The notes: generated by a model not told the origin, from the sequence alone. Shown: positions 9,091-17,910, numbered from the stretch's first letter. The stretch is 43,608 nucleotides of DNA from a candidate division KSB1 bacterium (GCA_022566355.1 JADFJB010000021.1:1-43608), one strand, 5' to 3'. Program-made: numbers and translations.

Positions 9091-9939
9091 TCAATTTAAA
9101 CATAATATCTTAGACTTTTTCAATTGAATTAATAATTGATTAATAATCGACCGTATTGGATTTTCAAGTTTTCCATATGAATATAATTTGGCTTCAGGGT
9201 CAAAAAGTATTTTTTTTATTTTTTTACTTGGAAAATTGGAATCAAAATGAGCATTAACACAAAATCCATAACATCCTGGTTTGTTTACCTCCCAGGAAAA
9301 GGCTAATGGATCGCTCCCAGGTAAAATTTGAATTCTCAACTTTTCAGCTTGTTTGAAATGAGATGGATTTCGCCAAAAAGAAGGACGACCTCCATTATCC
9401 CCCAAAAAAATATTTCTCGATTGTTTACTCTCATTTAATATTTGGCTGATAACTTTACCCCGCTTACCAAGCCATTTACCGAAACCCCATGGCAAAACTG
9501 GAATTCCACCTACTGATAATATTTCAGAGATAGTTTCTCTGATTGGATTCCCATTTGGGATTTGCTTAGTTGTCGCCAGCGCAAGGACTTCGAGAGACTC
9601 TAAGGTATTAATCTGTTTGCCTGCTATTATGAATATCCTTTCATAAGAATTTTTTTCAACAATTAAAGCACATTCTTCTTGTGTAGATCGAATATTCCAA
9701 CTTTTTAACTTGGATATACTTTTGCCTGATGAACCTTTTGAGGAATGTTTAACAAACCAGTTTTGGTTATGGTCTTCGGTTAAAAATAAAACTCCGACAA
9801 ATGGAAGGTTATCATTAAAAGAAGATGCTGCATTTTTAAAGTTCAAAAAAGCTGAATCGAGCATTTGTTCCCAATCAAAATAATCGAAAATATGGACATG
9901 GGTATCACAAATTATTTTAATGATTTGATTGGAATCCAA
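9091..9939 (-). CDS. PHP-like / amidohydrolase-like metal hydrolase of unknown role
   Basis: Protein of 282 residues that I cannot name. CDTHVHIFDYF at 11-21 looks like the first metal-ligand strand of PHP or amidohydrolase TIM barrels. GKQINTLESLEVLAL at 107-121 resembles the second PHP motif, and LGDNGGRPSFW (179-189) and LPGSDPL (206-212) could supply late ligands, with Asp210 as in the GSD motif of PHP proteins. The third PHP histidine motif is unclear, so assignment is tentative. The start is TTG; an in-frame stop lies three codons upstream and the next Met is inside the domain, so TTG is well supported even without a visible Shine-Dalgarno. It opens the glycosyltransferase block, 22 nt before the GT4 gene, hinting at removal of a phosphate or another group from a sugar or lipid precursor. 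Confidence 0.55.
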   Translation of the reverse strand: MDSNQIIKIICDTHVHIFDYFDWEQMLDSAFLNFKNAASSFNDNLPFVGVLFLTEDHNQNWFVKHSSKGSSGKSISKLKSWNIRSTQEECALIVEKNSYERIFIIAGKQINTLESLEVLALATTKQIPNGNPIRETISEILSVGGIPVLPWGFGKWLGKRGKVISQILNESKQSRNIFLGDNGGRPSFWRNPSHFKQAEKLRIQILPGSDPLAFSWEVNKPGCYGFCVNAHFDSNFPSKKIKKILFDPEAKLYSYGKLENPIRSIINQLLIQLKKSKILCLN

Positions 9940-10310
9940 GATATGATTTTATCGTTAACGTGAGATTATTCTCTAATTAATTAGTTACAGCTCCGCCTGG
10001 TCAGTCCCAAGCAATCACTTTGCTCTTTGCTTTGAGCAATTCAAATTTAAGGTAATGAATTAGGGTATGGACATTAAGAGAATAAACGCCACTATAGATA
10101 AATCGTCATTATTTGAAAATTATTTAGCAGCCTTATTTCTTAACATGTTAGTATTTAAATTTGTTTATTGTTGCAAAAAAAATACCAAAGTATAACTTTG
10201 GTATTTTTGATTTTCTAGATAGATAAACTTATTAATTATCAACTAGTTAGATATAAAGTAGATATTTTTCTACTTATAATAAAGTGTTCCGATTGGGAAC
10301 AATTGTACAA
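9940..10310. other. Intergenic region between the two polysaccharide blocks
   Basis: No gene is supported in these 371 bases. The right half carries the terminator at 10179-10207 and two smaller inverted repeats (10256-10275 with a 7-bp stem, 10285-10301 with a 6-bp stem) just after the ugd stop. The left half must hold any promoter for the 9939-to-130 block, but I see no convincing -35/-10 pair. Adjacent short symmetries lie at 9962-9973 (GAGA/TCTC arms) and 9973-9984 (ctaattaattag), about 25 to 45 bases upstream of the TTG start; they could be a protein-binding site but may be chance in AT-rich DNA. Confidence 0.5.
10179..10207 (-). terminator. Intrinsic terminator after the ugd operon
   Basis: Perfect 12-bp inverted repeat (10179-10190 with 10196-10207) around a 5-base loop. 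On the minus strand the hairpin is followed by a run of Ts ending in gcaa, as expected for a Rho-independent terminator, about 100 nt past the ugd stop. Ts also follow it on the plus strand, so it could act in both directions. The stem is mostly A:T. Confidence 0.75.
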
Positions 10311-11627
10311 TTATCCGCCAGTGGCATTTTTCCGGCCAACCCCATAATAATCAAAGCCTAGCTTTTTCATTTTAGACGGATCATAAATATTCCTTAAATC
10401 AAACACAAGTGGCTTGTTTAATAACGATTTTATCTTTTCTAAATCTAAACTTCTAAATTGATTCCATTCCGTCATAAAGATCAATGCGTCACACCCTTCA
10501 ATTGTCTCATAGGTCTCTCCACAATACTCAATATCGGGTAGATCTATTCTGGCATTCTCTATCGCTACCGGATCAAATGCCCGTACTTTTCCACCTTCTT
10601 TTTGAATCCTCTTAATGATATCTACAGAAGGCGCGTCTCGCATATCATCTGTGTTGGGTTTAAACGCTAAACCTAACACACCAATTGTTTTACCTTGAAA
10701 GTCTCCAATTCCTTTTTTGATCTTTTCAAACATCCTTTGTCTTTGGTTCACATTCACCTCAATAGCAGAGCCAATTATTTTCAAATCAAAACCTTTGGAT
10801 TTTGCTAACTGGTGAATAGCGGAGGTGTCTTTTGGAAAACATGAGCCTCCATATCCCGGGCCGGCATGAAGAAATTTTCGGCCGATTCGATTATCTAGAC
10901 CCATACCTTTTGCCACATCGTTAATATCGGCACCAACAATTTCACACAAATTAGCCATTTCATTAATGTAAGAAATTTTTGTAGCAAGAAATGCATTCGC
11001 TGCATATTTAATCAATTCTGCAGTTTCAATATTGGTTTCGACGAAAGGAGTTTCGATCAAATATAATGGACTATAAAGCTCCTTTAGAATAGCAAATGCC
11101 TCCGGCTGCTCTGCACCAAGGACAACCCGATCAGGACGCATAAAATCCTCAATAGCAGAACCTTCACGAAGAAATTCCGGATTTGAAGCAACAGAAAAAG
11201 GAACACTATTGGATTGATTATCTTCAACGATTGAACGAATCCATTTTCCTGTACCCACGGGCGAAGTACTTTTATTGACTATAACTTTGTACCCGTTTTT
11301 ATATTTGGCAATATCTTTCGCGACATCTCCGACAAACTGAAGATTAGCTGATCCATCCTCTTTTGGTGGAGTTCCCACTGCAATAAAAACAACTAGTGAC
11401 TTTTCAATAGCCGCTTTAACATCTGTTGTAAAAGACAGTCTCTTTTCTTTCACATTCTTTGCTACTAAAATATCCAACCCTGGTTCATAAATTGGCATAA
11501 CACCTTTGAGAAGTTTGTCTATTTTAGATTTGTCGTTATCAACACATATAACTTCATTGCCAAATTCGGCAAAACACGTTCCGGTAACTAATCCTACATA
11601 ACCGGTTCCAATTACTGCGATATGCAT
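10311..11627 (-). CDS. ugd: UDP-glucose 6-dehydrogenase
   Basis: Oxidises UDP-glucose to UDP-glucuronate with two NAD+, giving a precursor for acidic polysaccharides. The 438-residue length is usual. The N-terminal NAD site is IGTGYVGLVTG (6-16), GTPPKEDGSA lies at 85-94, and the central dimerisation region includes NPEFLREGSA. GPGYGGSCFPKD (257-268) carries the catalytic Cys263. VLGLAFKPNTDDMRDAPS marks the C-terminal UDP-binding domain. A strong GGAGG lies 6 bases before the ATG. It is last in the export/kinase/sugar-transferase operon, 76 nt after the sugar transferase gene, and is followed by a terminator. With the epimerase at 13177-14130 it could give UDP-galacturonate. Confidence 0.95.
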   Translation of the reverse strand: MHIAVIGTGYVGLVTGTCFAEFGNEVICVDNDKSKIDKLLKGVMPIYEPGLDILVAKNVKEKRLSFTTDVKAAIEKSLVVFIAVGTPPKEDGSANLQFVGDVAKDIAKYKNGYKVIVNKSTSPVGTGKWIRSIVEDNQSNSVPFSVASNPEFLREGSAIEDFMRPDRVVLGAEQPEAFAILKELYSPLYLIETPFVETNIETAELIKYAANAFLATKISYINEMANLCEIVGADINDVAKGMGLDNRIGRKFLHAGPGYGGSCFPKDTSAIHQLAKSKGFDLKIIGSAIEVNVNQRQRMFEKIKKGIGDFQGKTIGVLGLAFKPNTDDMRDAPSVDIIKRIQKEGGKVRAFDPVAIENARIDLPDIEYCGETYETIEGCDALIFMTEWNQFRSLDLEKIKSLLNKPLVFDLRNIYDPSKMKKLGFDYYGVGRKNATGG

Positions 11628-11703
11628 TTAATCCTCCTTGAAGAATTTATTTTTGCCAATGTATTCATTTTATTGCTTCGTCATATTTCCTCAAAACTTT
11701 TGC

Positions 11704-13161
11704 TTAATAAGCTCCATAACCAAAAAGAACAACTAATACTGTCTTTAAACTGATCTTTACATCTAACCACAACGACCAATTATCTATATATTCCAGATCC
11801 ATTTCCATCCACCGATCAAAATCAACCATATTTCGACCACTTACTTGCCAGATACAGGTTATTCCCGGTTTTAAGCTTAGCCTACGACGCTGCCAAATTT
11901 CATACATCTCTACTTCTATTGGAAGCGGAGGCCGAGGACCAACAATACTCATATCACCTTTCAAAACATTGAGCAATTGGGGAAGTTCATCCAGGCTGAT
12001 TTTTCTCAATAATCTTCCTAAAGGATACACTCTAGGATCTCGCTTAATTTTAAAGACGGGTCCTTGCATTTCATTTTGTTTTTCAAGTTCTTTCTTTCGT
12101 AATTCCGCCCCTACCATCATAGTCCGAAATTTATATAGAGTAAATTTACGACCATTCAACCCGGAGCGTTCTTGTTTAAAATAAATTGGTCCTTTTGAAG
12201 AAAGTTTAATAGCCAGTGCAAGCACAATAAAAAAGGGCATTGCAATAATAATACCGGTAAGTGAAACTAAAATATCTGTAGTCCGCTTCACAAATAACTG
12301 CCATTCATTTGCTGAAAAAGTTTCAAATTCAAGTAATGGAAAGCCACCAAAATTTGTCTGTTTTAAGCTCGATATTTTTGTATCATAAAGATCTACTGAT
12401 AGATAGGTTTCTACACCTTCTTTTTCGCAAGCCAAAATTGCATCTTCAATATTCCCTAACCATGAACGTGGCACAACAAATACAACCCTATCAACCACAT
12501 AAGTGTGGAGTAACCTGGGGATATCAGATAGCCTGCCAAGAACTTTACTCCCCATAATATAAGTTCCAGTACGCCCTGGCTCGTCATCAATCAAGCCAAT
12601 AATATTTAATCCCCAATGTTTGTGGTTGTTTACTACATCAATAAATTTTTGGGCCCGTTTGCCTGTACCTACTATTAAAATATTTACTCGATTATACCCT
12701 CTTGTCCTTACATATTCGAGAAAAATGATAAAAACTCTTTTTTCAATGACCAACAGAATGGCACAAATACAAGAAAATAAACCCACAAACAATCTGCTTG
12801 TTTCGGTCATTTTTAGCAAGAACACAACACTTCCTATGGCAAGCGTTGATGCAATAGCTGATTTAATAATTCCAAAAAAGATTTTTAAGTAATTTTCGGT
12901 TCGAAAATCATGATACACACCAAAGAAATTAAGAAAAATCAACCAGAAAAAAATTGCCGACAAAAAAATTATGAAATTATTTTCAAAAAAGAAAAGTGCC
13001 CCTTGCAAGTCAAAATTTGGAGCAAATGCCATCTTTCCGAGATTAAACCTATTACGTACTATACCCATCACATAGAAGGTAACCCCAAAGGAAACGGAGA
13101 CAACCACTAAGTCTATAATTTGAAGAATATTCTTTAAAAATATTTCTTTTTCTCGAACCAT
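11704..13161 (-). CDS. Polyprenyl-phosphate sugar phosphotransferase (WbaP/WcaJ family)
   Basis: Initiating enzyme that transfers a sugar-1-phosphate from a nucleotide sugar to undecaprenyl phosphate, starting repeat-unit synthesis. It has 485 residues. Four to five membrane segments fill about 1-150; a nucleotide-binding-like fold with ILIVGTGKRAQKF at 161-173 follows, then a membrane re-entrant segment (about 295-318). The catalytic bacterial sugar transferase domain runs from about 325 to the end, with KFRTM (344-348), SLDELPQLLNVLKGDMSIVG (389-408) and Asp391-Glu392 as the catalytic acidic pair. PGITCIWQVSGR is also diagnostic. It sits between the epimerase gene (15 nt upstream) and ugd. 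Glucose-1-phosphate or galactose-1-phosphate are the usual donors; I cannot tell which. Confidence 0.92.
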   Translation of the reverse strand: MVREKEIFLKNILQIIDLVVVSVSFGVTFYVMGIVRNRFNLGKMAFAPNFDLQGALFFFENNFIIFLSAIFFWLIFLNFFGVYHDFRTENYLKIFFGIIKSAIASTLAIGSVVFLLKMTETSRLFVGLFSCICAILLVIEKRVFIIFLEYVRTRGYNRVNILIVGTGKRAQKFIDVVNNHKHWGLNIIGLIDDEPGRTGTYIMGSKVLGRLSDIPRLLHTYVVDRVVFVVPRSWLGNIEDAILACEKEGVETYLSVDLYDTKISSLKQTNFGGFPLLEFETFSANEWQLFVKRTTDILVSLTGIIIAMPFFIVLALAIKLSSKGPIYFKQERSGLNGRKFTLYKFRTMMVGAELRKKELEKQNEMQGPVFKIKRDPRVYPLGRLLRKISLDELPQLLNVLKGDMSIVGPRPPLPIEVEMYEIWQRRRLSLKPGITCIWQVSGRNMVDFDRWMEMDLEYIDNWSLWLDVKISLKTVLVVLFGYGAY

Positions 13162-13176
13162 TATTATTTATTGGAT

Positions 13177-14130
13177 CTAAATCATATTGTTTTTATTATA
13201 CCAATCTATGAAATGACGAACCCCTTCTTCAAAATAAACTTTGGGAGAATAATTGAATTCTAATTTAGCCTTATTAATATCCGCAAAAGTGATTTCTACA
13301 TCACCTAGCTGAAATGGTAAAAATTTTAAATTAGCTTTCTTACCCAAATATTTTTCTATCGTTTGAATCATTTTCATTAATATGATCGTTTGAGAATCTC
13401 CCAAATTATAGATCTCATAACCTGAACAATAATCATAAGCATTCACCAAGCCATCTATTATATCAGAAATATAAGTATAATCTCTTTGTGATGTACCATC
13501 ACCGAATACAGGTATTTCCTCTCCATGATCAATTAATTTAGTAAATCGATGAATTGCCATATCAGGTCTTTGACGGGGACCGTAAACCGTAAAGAACCGA
13601 ATACAACTTATTGAGATGTCATAAAGATGGTGATAAGAATAAGCGATCAATTCACCTGCTTTTTTTGTAGCCGCATAAGGAGATATTGGATTATCTACAT
13701 TATCAATTTCTGAAAATGGGATTTTTTTATTGTTTCCGTAAACCGATGAAGAAGACGCAAATATGAATTTAGGGATTTCAAATTGGCGGGCAAGCTCCAA
13801 GAGATTTAATGTTCCTTCAACATTTACTTGCTGATAAAGTAATGGATTTTTAATGGATGGCCTTACACCTGCCCTTGCAGCTAAGTGATAAATTCCGCAA
13901 AATTGATGACTTGAAAAAACACTTTTTAATTGCTCATAAATGCAAATGTCCACTTCATAAAGTTTAATTTTATTCGAGGCCATCAAGGATTCAATGTTTT
14001 TTCTTTTAATTGCCGGATTGTAATAGCTGTTAAAATTATCAACACAAATAACATCAATATTGTGATCCACTAATCTTTCGCATAAATGTGAACCTATAAA
14101 TCCCGCAGCACCAGTTACCAACACTTTCAT
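13177..14130 (-). CDS. NAD-dependent epimerase, UDP-glucuronate 4-epimerase-like
   Basis: Extended SDR of 317 residues. The Rossmann motif is VTGAAGFIGSH (5-15), VDNFNSYYN follows the second strand, the catalytic serine region is FASSSSVYG (124-132) and the catalytic pair is Tyr152-Lys156 in PYAATK. RFFTVYGPRQRPDMAI is the form commonly seen in UDP-glucuronate 4-epimerases rather than GalE or dTDP-glucose dehydratases, so conversion of UDP-glucuronate to UDP-galacturonate is my preferred reading. Having ugd in the same operon, which makes that substrate, supports this. It lies 24 nt after the tyrosine kinase gene and 15 nt before the sugar transferase gene. Confidence 0.85.
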   Translation of the reverse strand: MKVLVTGAAGFIGSHLCERLVDHNIDVICVDNFNSYYNPAIKRKNIESLMASNKIKLYEVDICIYEQLKSVFSSHQFCGIYHLAARAGVRPSIKNPLLYQQVNVEGTLNLLELARQFEIPKFIFASSSSVYGNNKKIPFSEIDNVDNPISPYAATKKAGELIAYSYHHLYDISISCIRFFTVYGPRQRPDMAIHRFTKLIDHGEEIPVFGDGTSQRDYTYISDIIDGLVNAYDYCSGYEIYNLGDSQTIILMKMIQTIEKYLGKKANLKFLPFQLGDVEITFADINKAKLEFNYSPKVYFEEGVRHFIDWYNKNNMI

Positions 14131-14154
14131 TAAGTAAGAAGACCCTTAGAACAT

Positions 14155-16491
14155 TCAATAATGGTAATAACTATATCCTTCATGAGCTAAATTTGCTTGA
14201 GTTCCGTTTAAAATGACACCAATCAAGTTAATCGGAACATTTTTAAAAAGATCTAATTTTTGTCTGGCCATATTTCTATTGGTAACTTCAGCTCGAACAA
14301 TTAAAATCACACCCTCTGTTTGCGTTCCAATAACAACTGAATCGGTTGCGGCATTAAGGGGAGGGCTGTCAAAAAGTACTAAATCAAATCTTTTTTTAGC
14401 TTCCTCAATTAGTCGTTTAAGTTGAATTGAACCCAACAATTCCGAAGGGTTAGGCATCATGGAGCCACAGCTAATCATTGATAGATTAGGCACATGGGTT
14501 TCACTCACAGCGTCTTCAAAGCGGACCATACCCATTAGATAATTGCTTAAACCCGGTTCCTTATTTACACCGAAGGTATTGTGTAATACACCTCGCCGTA
14601 AATCGGCATCAATCAATAAAGTATTTGTTTTATGTTGAGCCAAAGTCACTGCCAGATTTGATGATGTAAATGATTTCCCATCTCCAGGTGCAAAGCTTGA
14701 AATCACAAGTGAGCTTATTTTTCCCATATCTTTTGAAAATATGATCTTTGTTCTTAAAGCTCGGTAAGCTTCACCAACCGGTGTAGGCGAGTAGTCATAG
14801 GTTACCAATTGGGAATCGATTTTTTTCAATTTATCAGCATCCTTAAGATCGGACTCGCCGTTAAATTCGATTTTAGGGATTGTCCCGATTACATTTAATT
14901 TTAGATATTTTTTTACATCCTCCGGAGATTTAATGCTTTTATCAAAAAATTCGAAAAAAAGTGCTGCTCCAATTGAAAAAAAGAAAGCAAATACCGTACC
15001 TGCATAGGCTTTTTTCTTCTTATCTCTGTTTACCGGTACTTCAGGAACAATGGCCGGATCCATTATATCTATTTCTTCAGTAGTATCAACAGCTTCCGAT
15101 AATTCAATCTCCTGTGCTTTCCTCTGCAAGTCAGTATAAAGGCTACCAGATACTTCAACGTTCTTAGTCAACTCTGAAAGTCGCATCTGCTCTGCAGGAA
15201 GTGTTTGTATCTCTCTTTCCAATGCTCTGATTTGGCCATAAACATCTTGAATATCCTGGATAGATTCATTGAGCTGCGTTTTAGCGATATTATAAATGTC
15301 TGTTTGAAATACTATAATCCTTTCATCAAGCTCAACAGCTCTTTTAACTGAAGTAGTAAATTGTGCTATTATTACAGCCCTTCTGGATCCATAATCGGTT
15401 AATTGTTGTGCCAACAATCCCATACTGGCATTGTCTTTAAATAATAAATTTTTAATGATTTGACCGTAGATATACCTGATATCTTTATCTTCAGAACCAG
15501 GTGTGATTGTTGTTTTGCCGAGATCAATTAATTTGGTTAATAGGTCGTTTAGATTTTCTGTATTGGATTCGAGATTCCTCTTTTCTTTTTCTAAATTGCT
15601 TAACTCTCTAACATTCTTTTGTACATCAGTATCTAAACTGATAAAATGCCCTTCTTTAAATATTCGAAGTTCATTATTGTGTTGATCAAGCTGTTCTTTT
15701 GCAGCTTTCAACCGTTGATTTATTGCATTTTTATAGTCTTTGGATCGAATTCTTTCAAATGAGATACTTTCTTCAACAAAAATTTCTGCAAGACTATTCA
15801 CCATTTCTGTCACAATTATCGGATTGTAATGAGTCATACCCACTTGCATTAAACTTCCACCTTGCCGTAGTTTAACATTTACATGGGCTTGAAACCAGGC
15901 TACAGCGTCCCGAAATCGAGAAACCTTAAAATTGATACTAATATTTTGCCGGGCAAAGCTTGGCGAAACCTTAATTTTTAATCCGTTAATTTCAAATAAA
16001 TTTTCAGTTAACTGTGAAATCGGACCTGAAGCTATTTCAACAACCTGATTTTCCCCAACAATTTTATTTAGCACAAAGTTGGGCTGTTGCAAGGCCAATG
16101 AATAAACTCCTGGAGTTGGTTCCAGATCTGTAATAAATTTATCGAAAATATCTTGACGTAAAAAGATGCCTTCTTGATCTAAGAGTTGAAGTGTTAATCC
16201 AAGTTTTGCGACTATATTCTCAGCAAACGTACGACTCGTTAACTCAATATATCTACTTTGATTTAAAACTTTGAGTTTTTCCAAATTATAATTTTTAAAC
16301 CTTATCCAAGTAGTTGCCTCATATTCCGGGGGTTTACTTTTTACATAGAATAGCCAGGGTACAAGAATCACCAAAAATAATCCAATGACCAGCCATTTTC
16401 TTTTTAAGATACCATATAGATATCTTCGAATATCGAGATTGATTTCTTCTTCTTCTTTTGTTTCTTCTTCAAAGAATTTCTCAAAATCCAT
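14155..16491 (-). CDS. Polysaccharide chain-length regulator fused to BY-type tyrosine autokinase (Wzc-like)
   Basis: Inner-membrane protein of 778 residues combining a Wzz-type co-polymerase with a bacterial tyrosine kinase, as in proteobacterial Wzc. An acidic N-terminus leads to TM1 (about 33-50); a periplasmic region with coiled coil (about 240-470) follows, then TM2 (about 496-515). The cytoplasmic kinase has an E-x2-R-x2-R oligomerisation motif at Glu574-Arg577-Arg580, Walker A APGDGKS (601-607), Walker A' LLIDADLRR (625-633) and Walker B LVLFDSPP (704-711). The tail has tyrosines at 773, 775, 776 and 778, the expected autophosphorylation cluster. It controls polymer length and export with the Wza-like protein encoded 23 nt upstream. 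Confidence 0.93.
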   Translation of the reverse strand: MDFEKFFEEETKEEEEINLDIRRYLYGILKRKWLVIGLFLVILVPWLFYVKSKPPEYEATTWIRFKNYNLEKLKVLNQSRYIELTSRTFAENIVAKLGLTLQLLDQEGIFLRQDIFDKFITDLEPTPGVYSLALQQPNFVLNKIVGENQVVEIASGPISQLTENLFEINGLKIKVSPSFARQNISINFKVSRFRDAVAWFQAHVNVKLRQGGSLMQVGMTHYNPIIVTEMVNSLAEIFVEESISFERIRSKDYKNAINQRLKAAKEQLDQHNNELRIFKEGHFISLDTDVQKNVRELSNLEKEKRNLESNTENLNDLLTKLIDLGKTTITPGSEDKDIRYIYGQIIKNLLFKDNASMGLLAQQLTDYGSRRAVIIAQFTTSVKRAVELDERIIVFQTDIYNIAKTQLNESIQDIQDVYGQIRALEREIQTLPAEQMRLSELTKNVEVSGSLYTDLQRKAQEIELSEAVDTTEEIDIMDPAIVPEVPVNRDKKKKAYAGTVFAFFFSIGAALFFEFFDKSIKSPEDVKKYLKLNVIGTIPKIEFNGESDLKDADKLKKIDSQLVTYDYSPTPVGEAYRALRTKIIFSKDMGKISSLVISSFAPGDGKSFTSSNLAVTLAQHKTNTLLIDADLRRGVLHNTFGVNKEPGLSNYLMGMVRFEDAVSETHVPNLSMISCGSMMPNPSELLGSIQLKRLIEEAKKRFDLVLFDSPPLNAATDSVVIGTQTEGVILIVRAEVTNRNMARQKLDLFKNVPINLIGVILNGTQANLAHEGYSYYHY

Positions 16492-16514
16492 ATGTACTTT
16501 AACTCCTAATCACA

Positions 16515-17180
16515 TTATTTTAAATTATCTATACGAATAATCAAAAGAGCCATTGATGCAGCAAAAGTTAAAGTATTCATTACAGATCTAATACTTATCC
16601 CACCTTTGGGAGCAACAAGGACCTGATCTCCCGACTGTATACCCAAATCAGTCAAAGAGTATGCATTTTCAAAAGCCTGCAATAGATTACCCACAACCTT
16701 CCTATCGCTTCTAACCACCTGCATCTTTTTTAAATCTGCGCGAGCTGTAGGACCACCTGCAAATTCCATCAAATCCCAAAATGATATTTGAGGATCGACT
16801 CGATAGGATCCTGGTTTACTTACCTGACCTCTAATTGTCACACGTATTAAAGGTCTTACATAAATGAAAGGATCAGTAAGTAGATTCTCATATTTCTTTT
16901 TAATAAGTTCTTCCACTTGCTTAGGTCGTTTATTACCTACTTGTACCAAACCAACAAAAGGCATATAAATATAACCGCGATTATCTATTTTGTAATCACT
17001 ACTTAAATTTGAAATTGGACTTTTATTATTAACGTTGTCATATAATTGCCAAATCTGAATTCTGACGGCATCACCAGCTACTATCATCTCCTGACTATTC
17101 ATGGGAGTTTGGGAAAACACCCTATAAACACTAACTAAAATGATAAATAATATTAAAAACAATTTATACTTTATCTTCAT
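16515..17180 (-). CDS. Polysaccharide export protein, Wza/SLBB family
   Basis: Short periplasmic/outer-membrane export protein of 221 residues. An N-terminal signal peptide (about 1-24, ending VFSQ) has no lipobox cysteine, unlike E. coli Wza. The export domain begins near IVAGDAVRIQIWQL (33-46) and continues to PFVGLVQVGNKRP, and an SLBB domain covers about 110-165 (VTIRGQVSKPGSYRVDP, FAGGPTARADLK). The C-terminal 22 or so residues are hydrophobic and could be an outer-membrane helix of the translocon (inference). It lies between the STAS gene (16 nt) and the tyrosine kinase gene (23 nt), the usual Wza-Wzc pairing. Protomers should form a ring with the kinase to pass polymer out. Confidence 0.88.
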   Translation of the reverse strand: MKIKYKLFLILFIILVSVYRVFSQTPMNSQEMIVAGDAVRIQIWQLYDNVNNKSPISNLSSDYKIDNRGYIYMPFVGLVQVGNKRPKQVEELIKKKYENLLTDPFIYVRPLIRVTIRGQVSKPGSYRVDPQISFWDLMEFAGGPTARADLKKMQVVRSDRKVVGNLLQAFENAYSLTDLGIQSGDQVLVAPKGGISIRSVMNTLTFAASMALLIIRIDNLK

Positions 17181-17196
17181 AATTCCTCATCATAAA

Positions 17197-17910
17197 TTAA
17201 CGAGAACGATAAAATCGATGTCGTTTTTCTTTTGTTTCTAAGTTTAAATCTTTTAACAAAAAGTATAATTTCAAAATACCAACTTTAGATTTACCATAAG
17301 ACGCTGAACGAAGCTTTCCTTTCATTTCCCCGATACTCAACAAAGGTTTTTCTGTAATCAAATGTTTTATCTTATCTTGTAATGATAAATAACTTGGCTC
17401 GACACGTTGTTTCGTCATAAATCTTTGTGTGGGATCAAAGTTATTCTTTTTTTCGGTAGTTGCTCGTAAAACCTGAATATCTGGGACACTTTGGATCGTT
17501 GTTGAATCTTCCTTCCATTTTTTTGTAGGTGTTTGAGTGATATCATATCCACGAATCAAGTCAAATTCATTTATAGCTTCTTCGACTGAATCATACATTT
17601 TTAGAATCCTATTAAACTCAAGCATCTCAAAAACATCGTAAACTTCGGGAACCATATTGACCAGTTTAATATCACCTCCACTTTCCCTTACATTTTTAAT
17701 TTCCCCAACGAATACACCCCAACCAGCACTACTCACATAATTAACACTACTCAAATCTAAAACAAATTGAGCAATTTTAGCATCAAGAAATTCTTTTAAT
17801 CTGCTGACTAACTTCAACGAAGTGTGTGTATCAATATATCCATTCACTTTTAGGTACATGATATCATCGTTGTACCCTACTTGTTGATCAATTATTTGAA
17901 TGCCTTCCAT
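17197..17910 (-). CDS. STAS-domain protein with an unknown basic C-terminal domain
   Basis: Protein of 237 residues and first gene of the polysaccharide export operon. Residues about 5-115 form a STAS domain, as in anti-sigma-factor antagonists. VLDLSSVNYVSSAGWGVFV (50-68) aligns with the phosphorylation loop of SpoIIAA; the family Asp is Ser60 and Ser61 falls on the phosphorylated serine. After a linker (about 120-165), a basic region of about 70 residues (SLQDKIKHLI to the RFYRSR end) has no assignment that I can make; it could be a small helical or winged-helix domain. No serine-kinase or phosphatase partner is encoded nearby. A role in regulating polysaccharide production is inference from position. 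The ATG has no Shine-Dalgarno; a TATAAT (17922-17927) lies just upstream. Confidence 0.82.
   Translation of the reverse strand: MEGIQIIDQQVGYNDDIMYLKVNGYIDTHTSLKLVSRLKEFLDAKIAQFVLDLSSVNYVSSAGWGVFVGEIKNVRESGGDIKLVNMVPEVYDVFEMLEFNRILKMYDSVEEAINEFDLIRGYDITQTPTKKWKEDSTTIQSVPDIQVLRATTEKKNNFDPTQRFMTKQRVEPSYLSLQDKIKHLITEKPLLSIGEMKGKLRSASYGKSKVGILKLYFLLKDLNLETKEKRHRFYRSR

Noticed and set aside
9940-10178. tRNA or small RNA gene in the long gap
   Set aside because: No cloverleaf arms, T-loop consensus or other RNA family pattern could be found.
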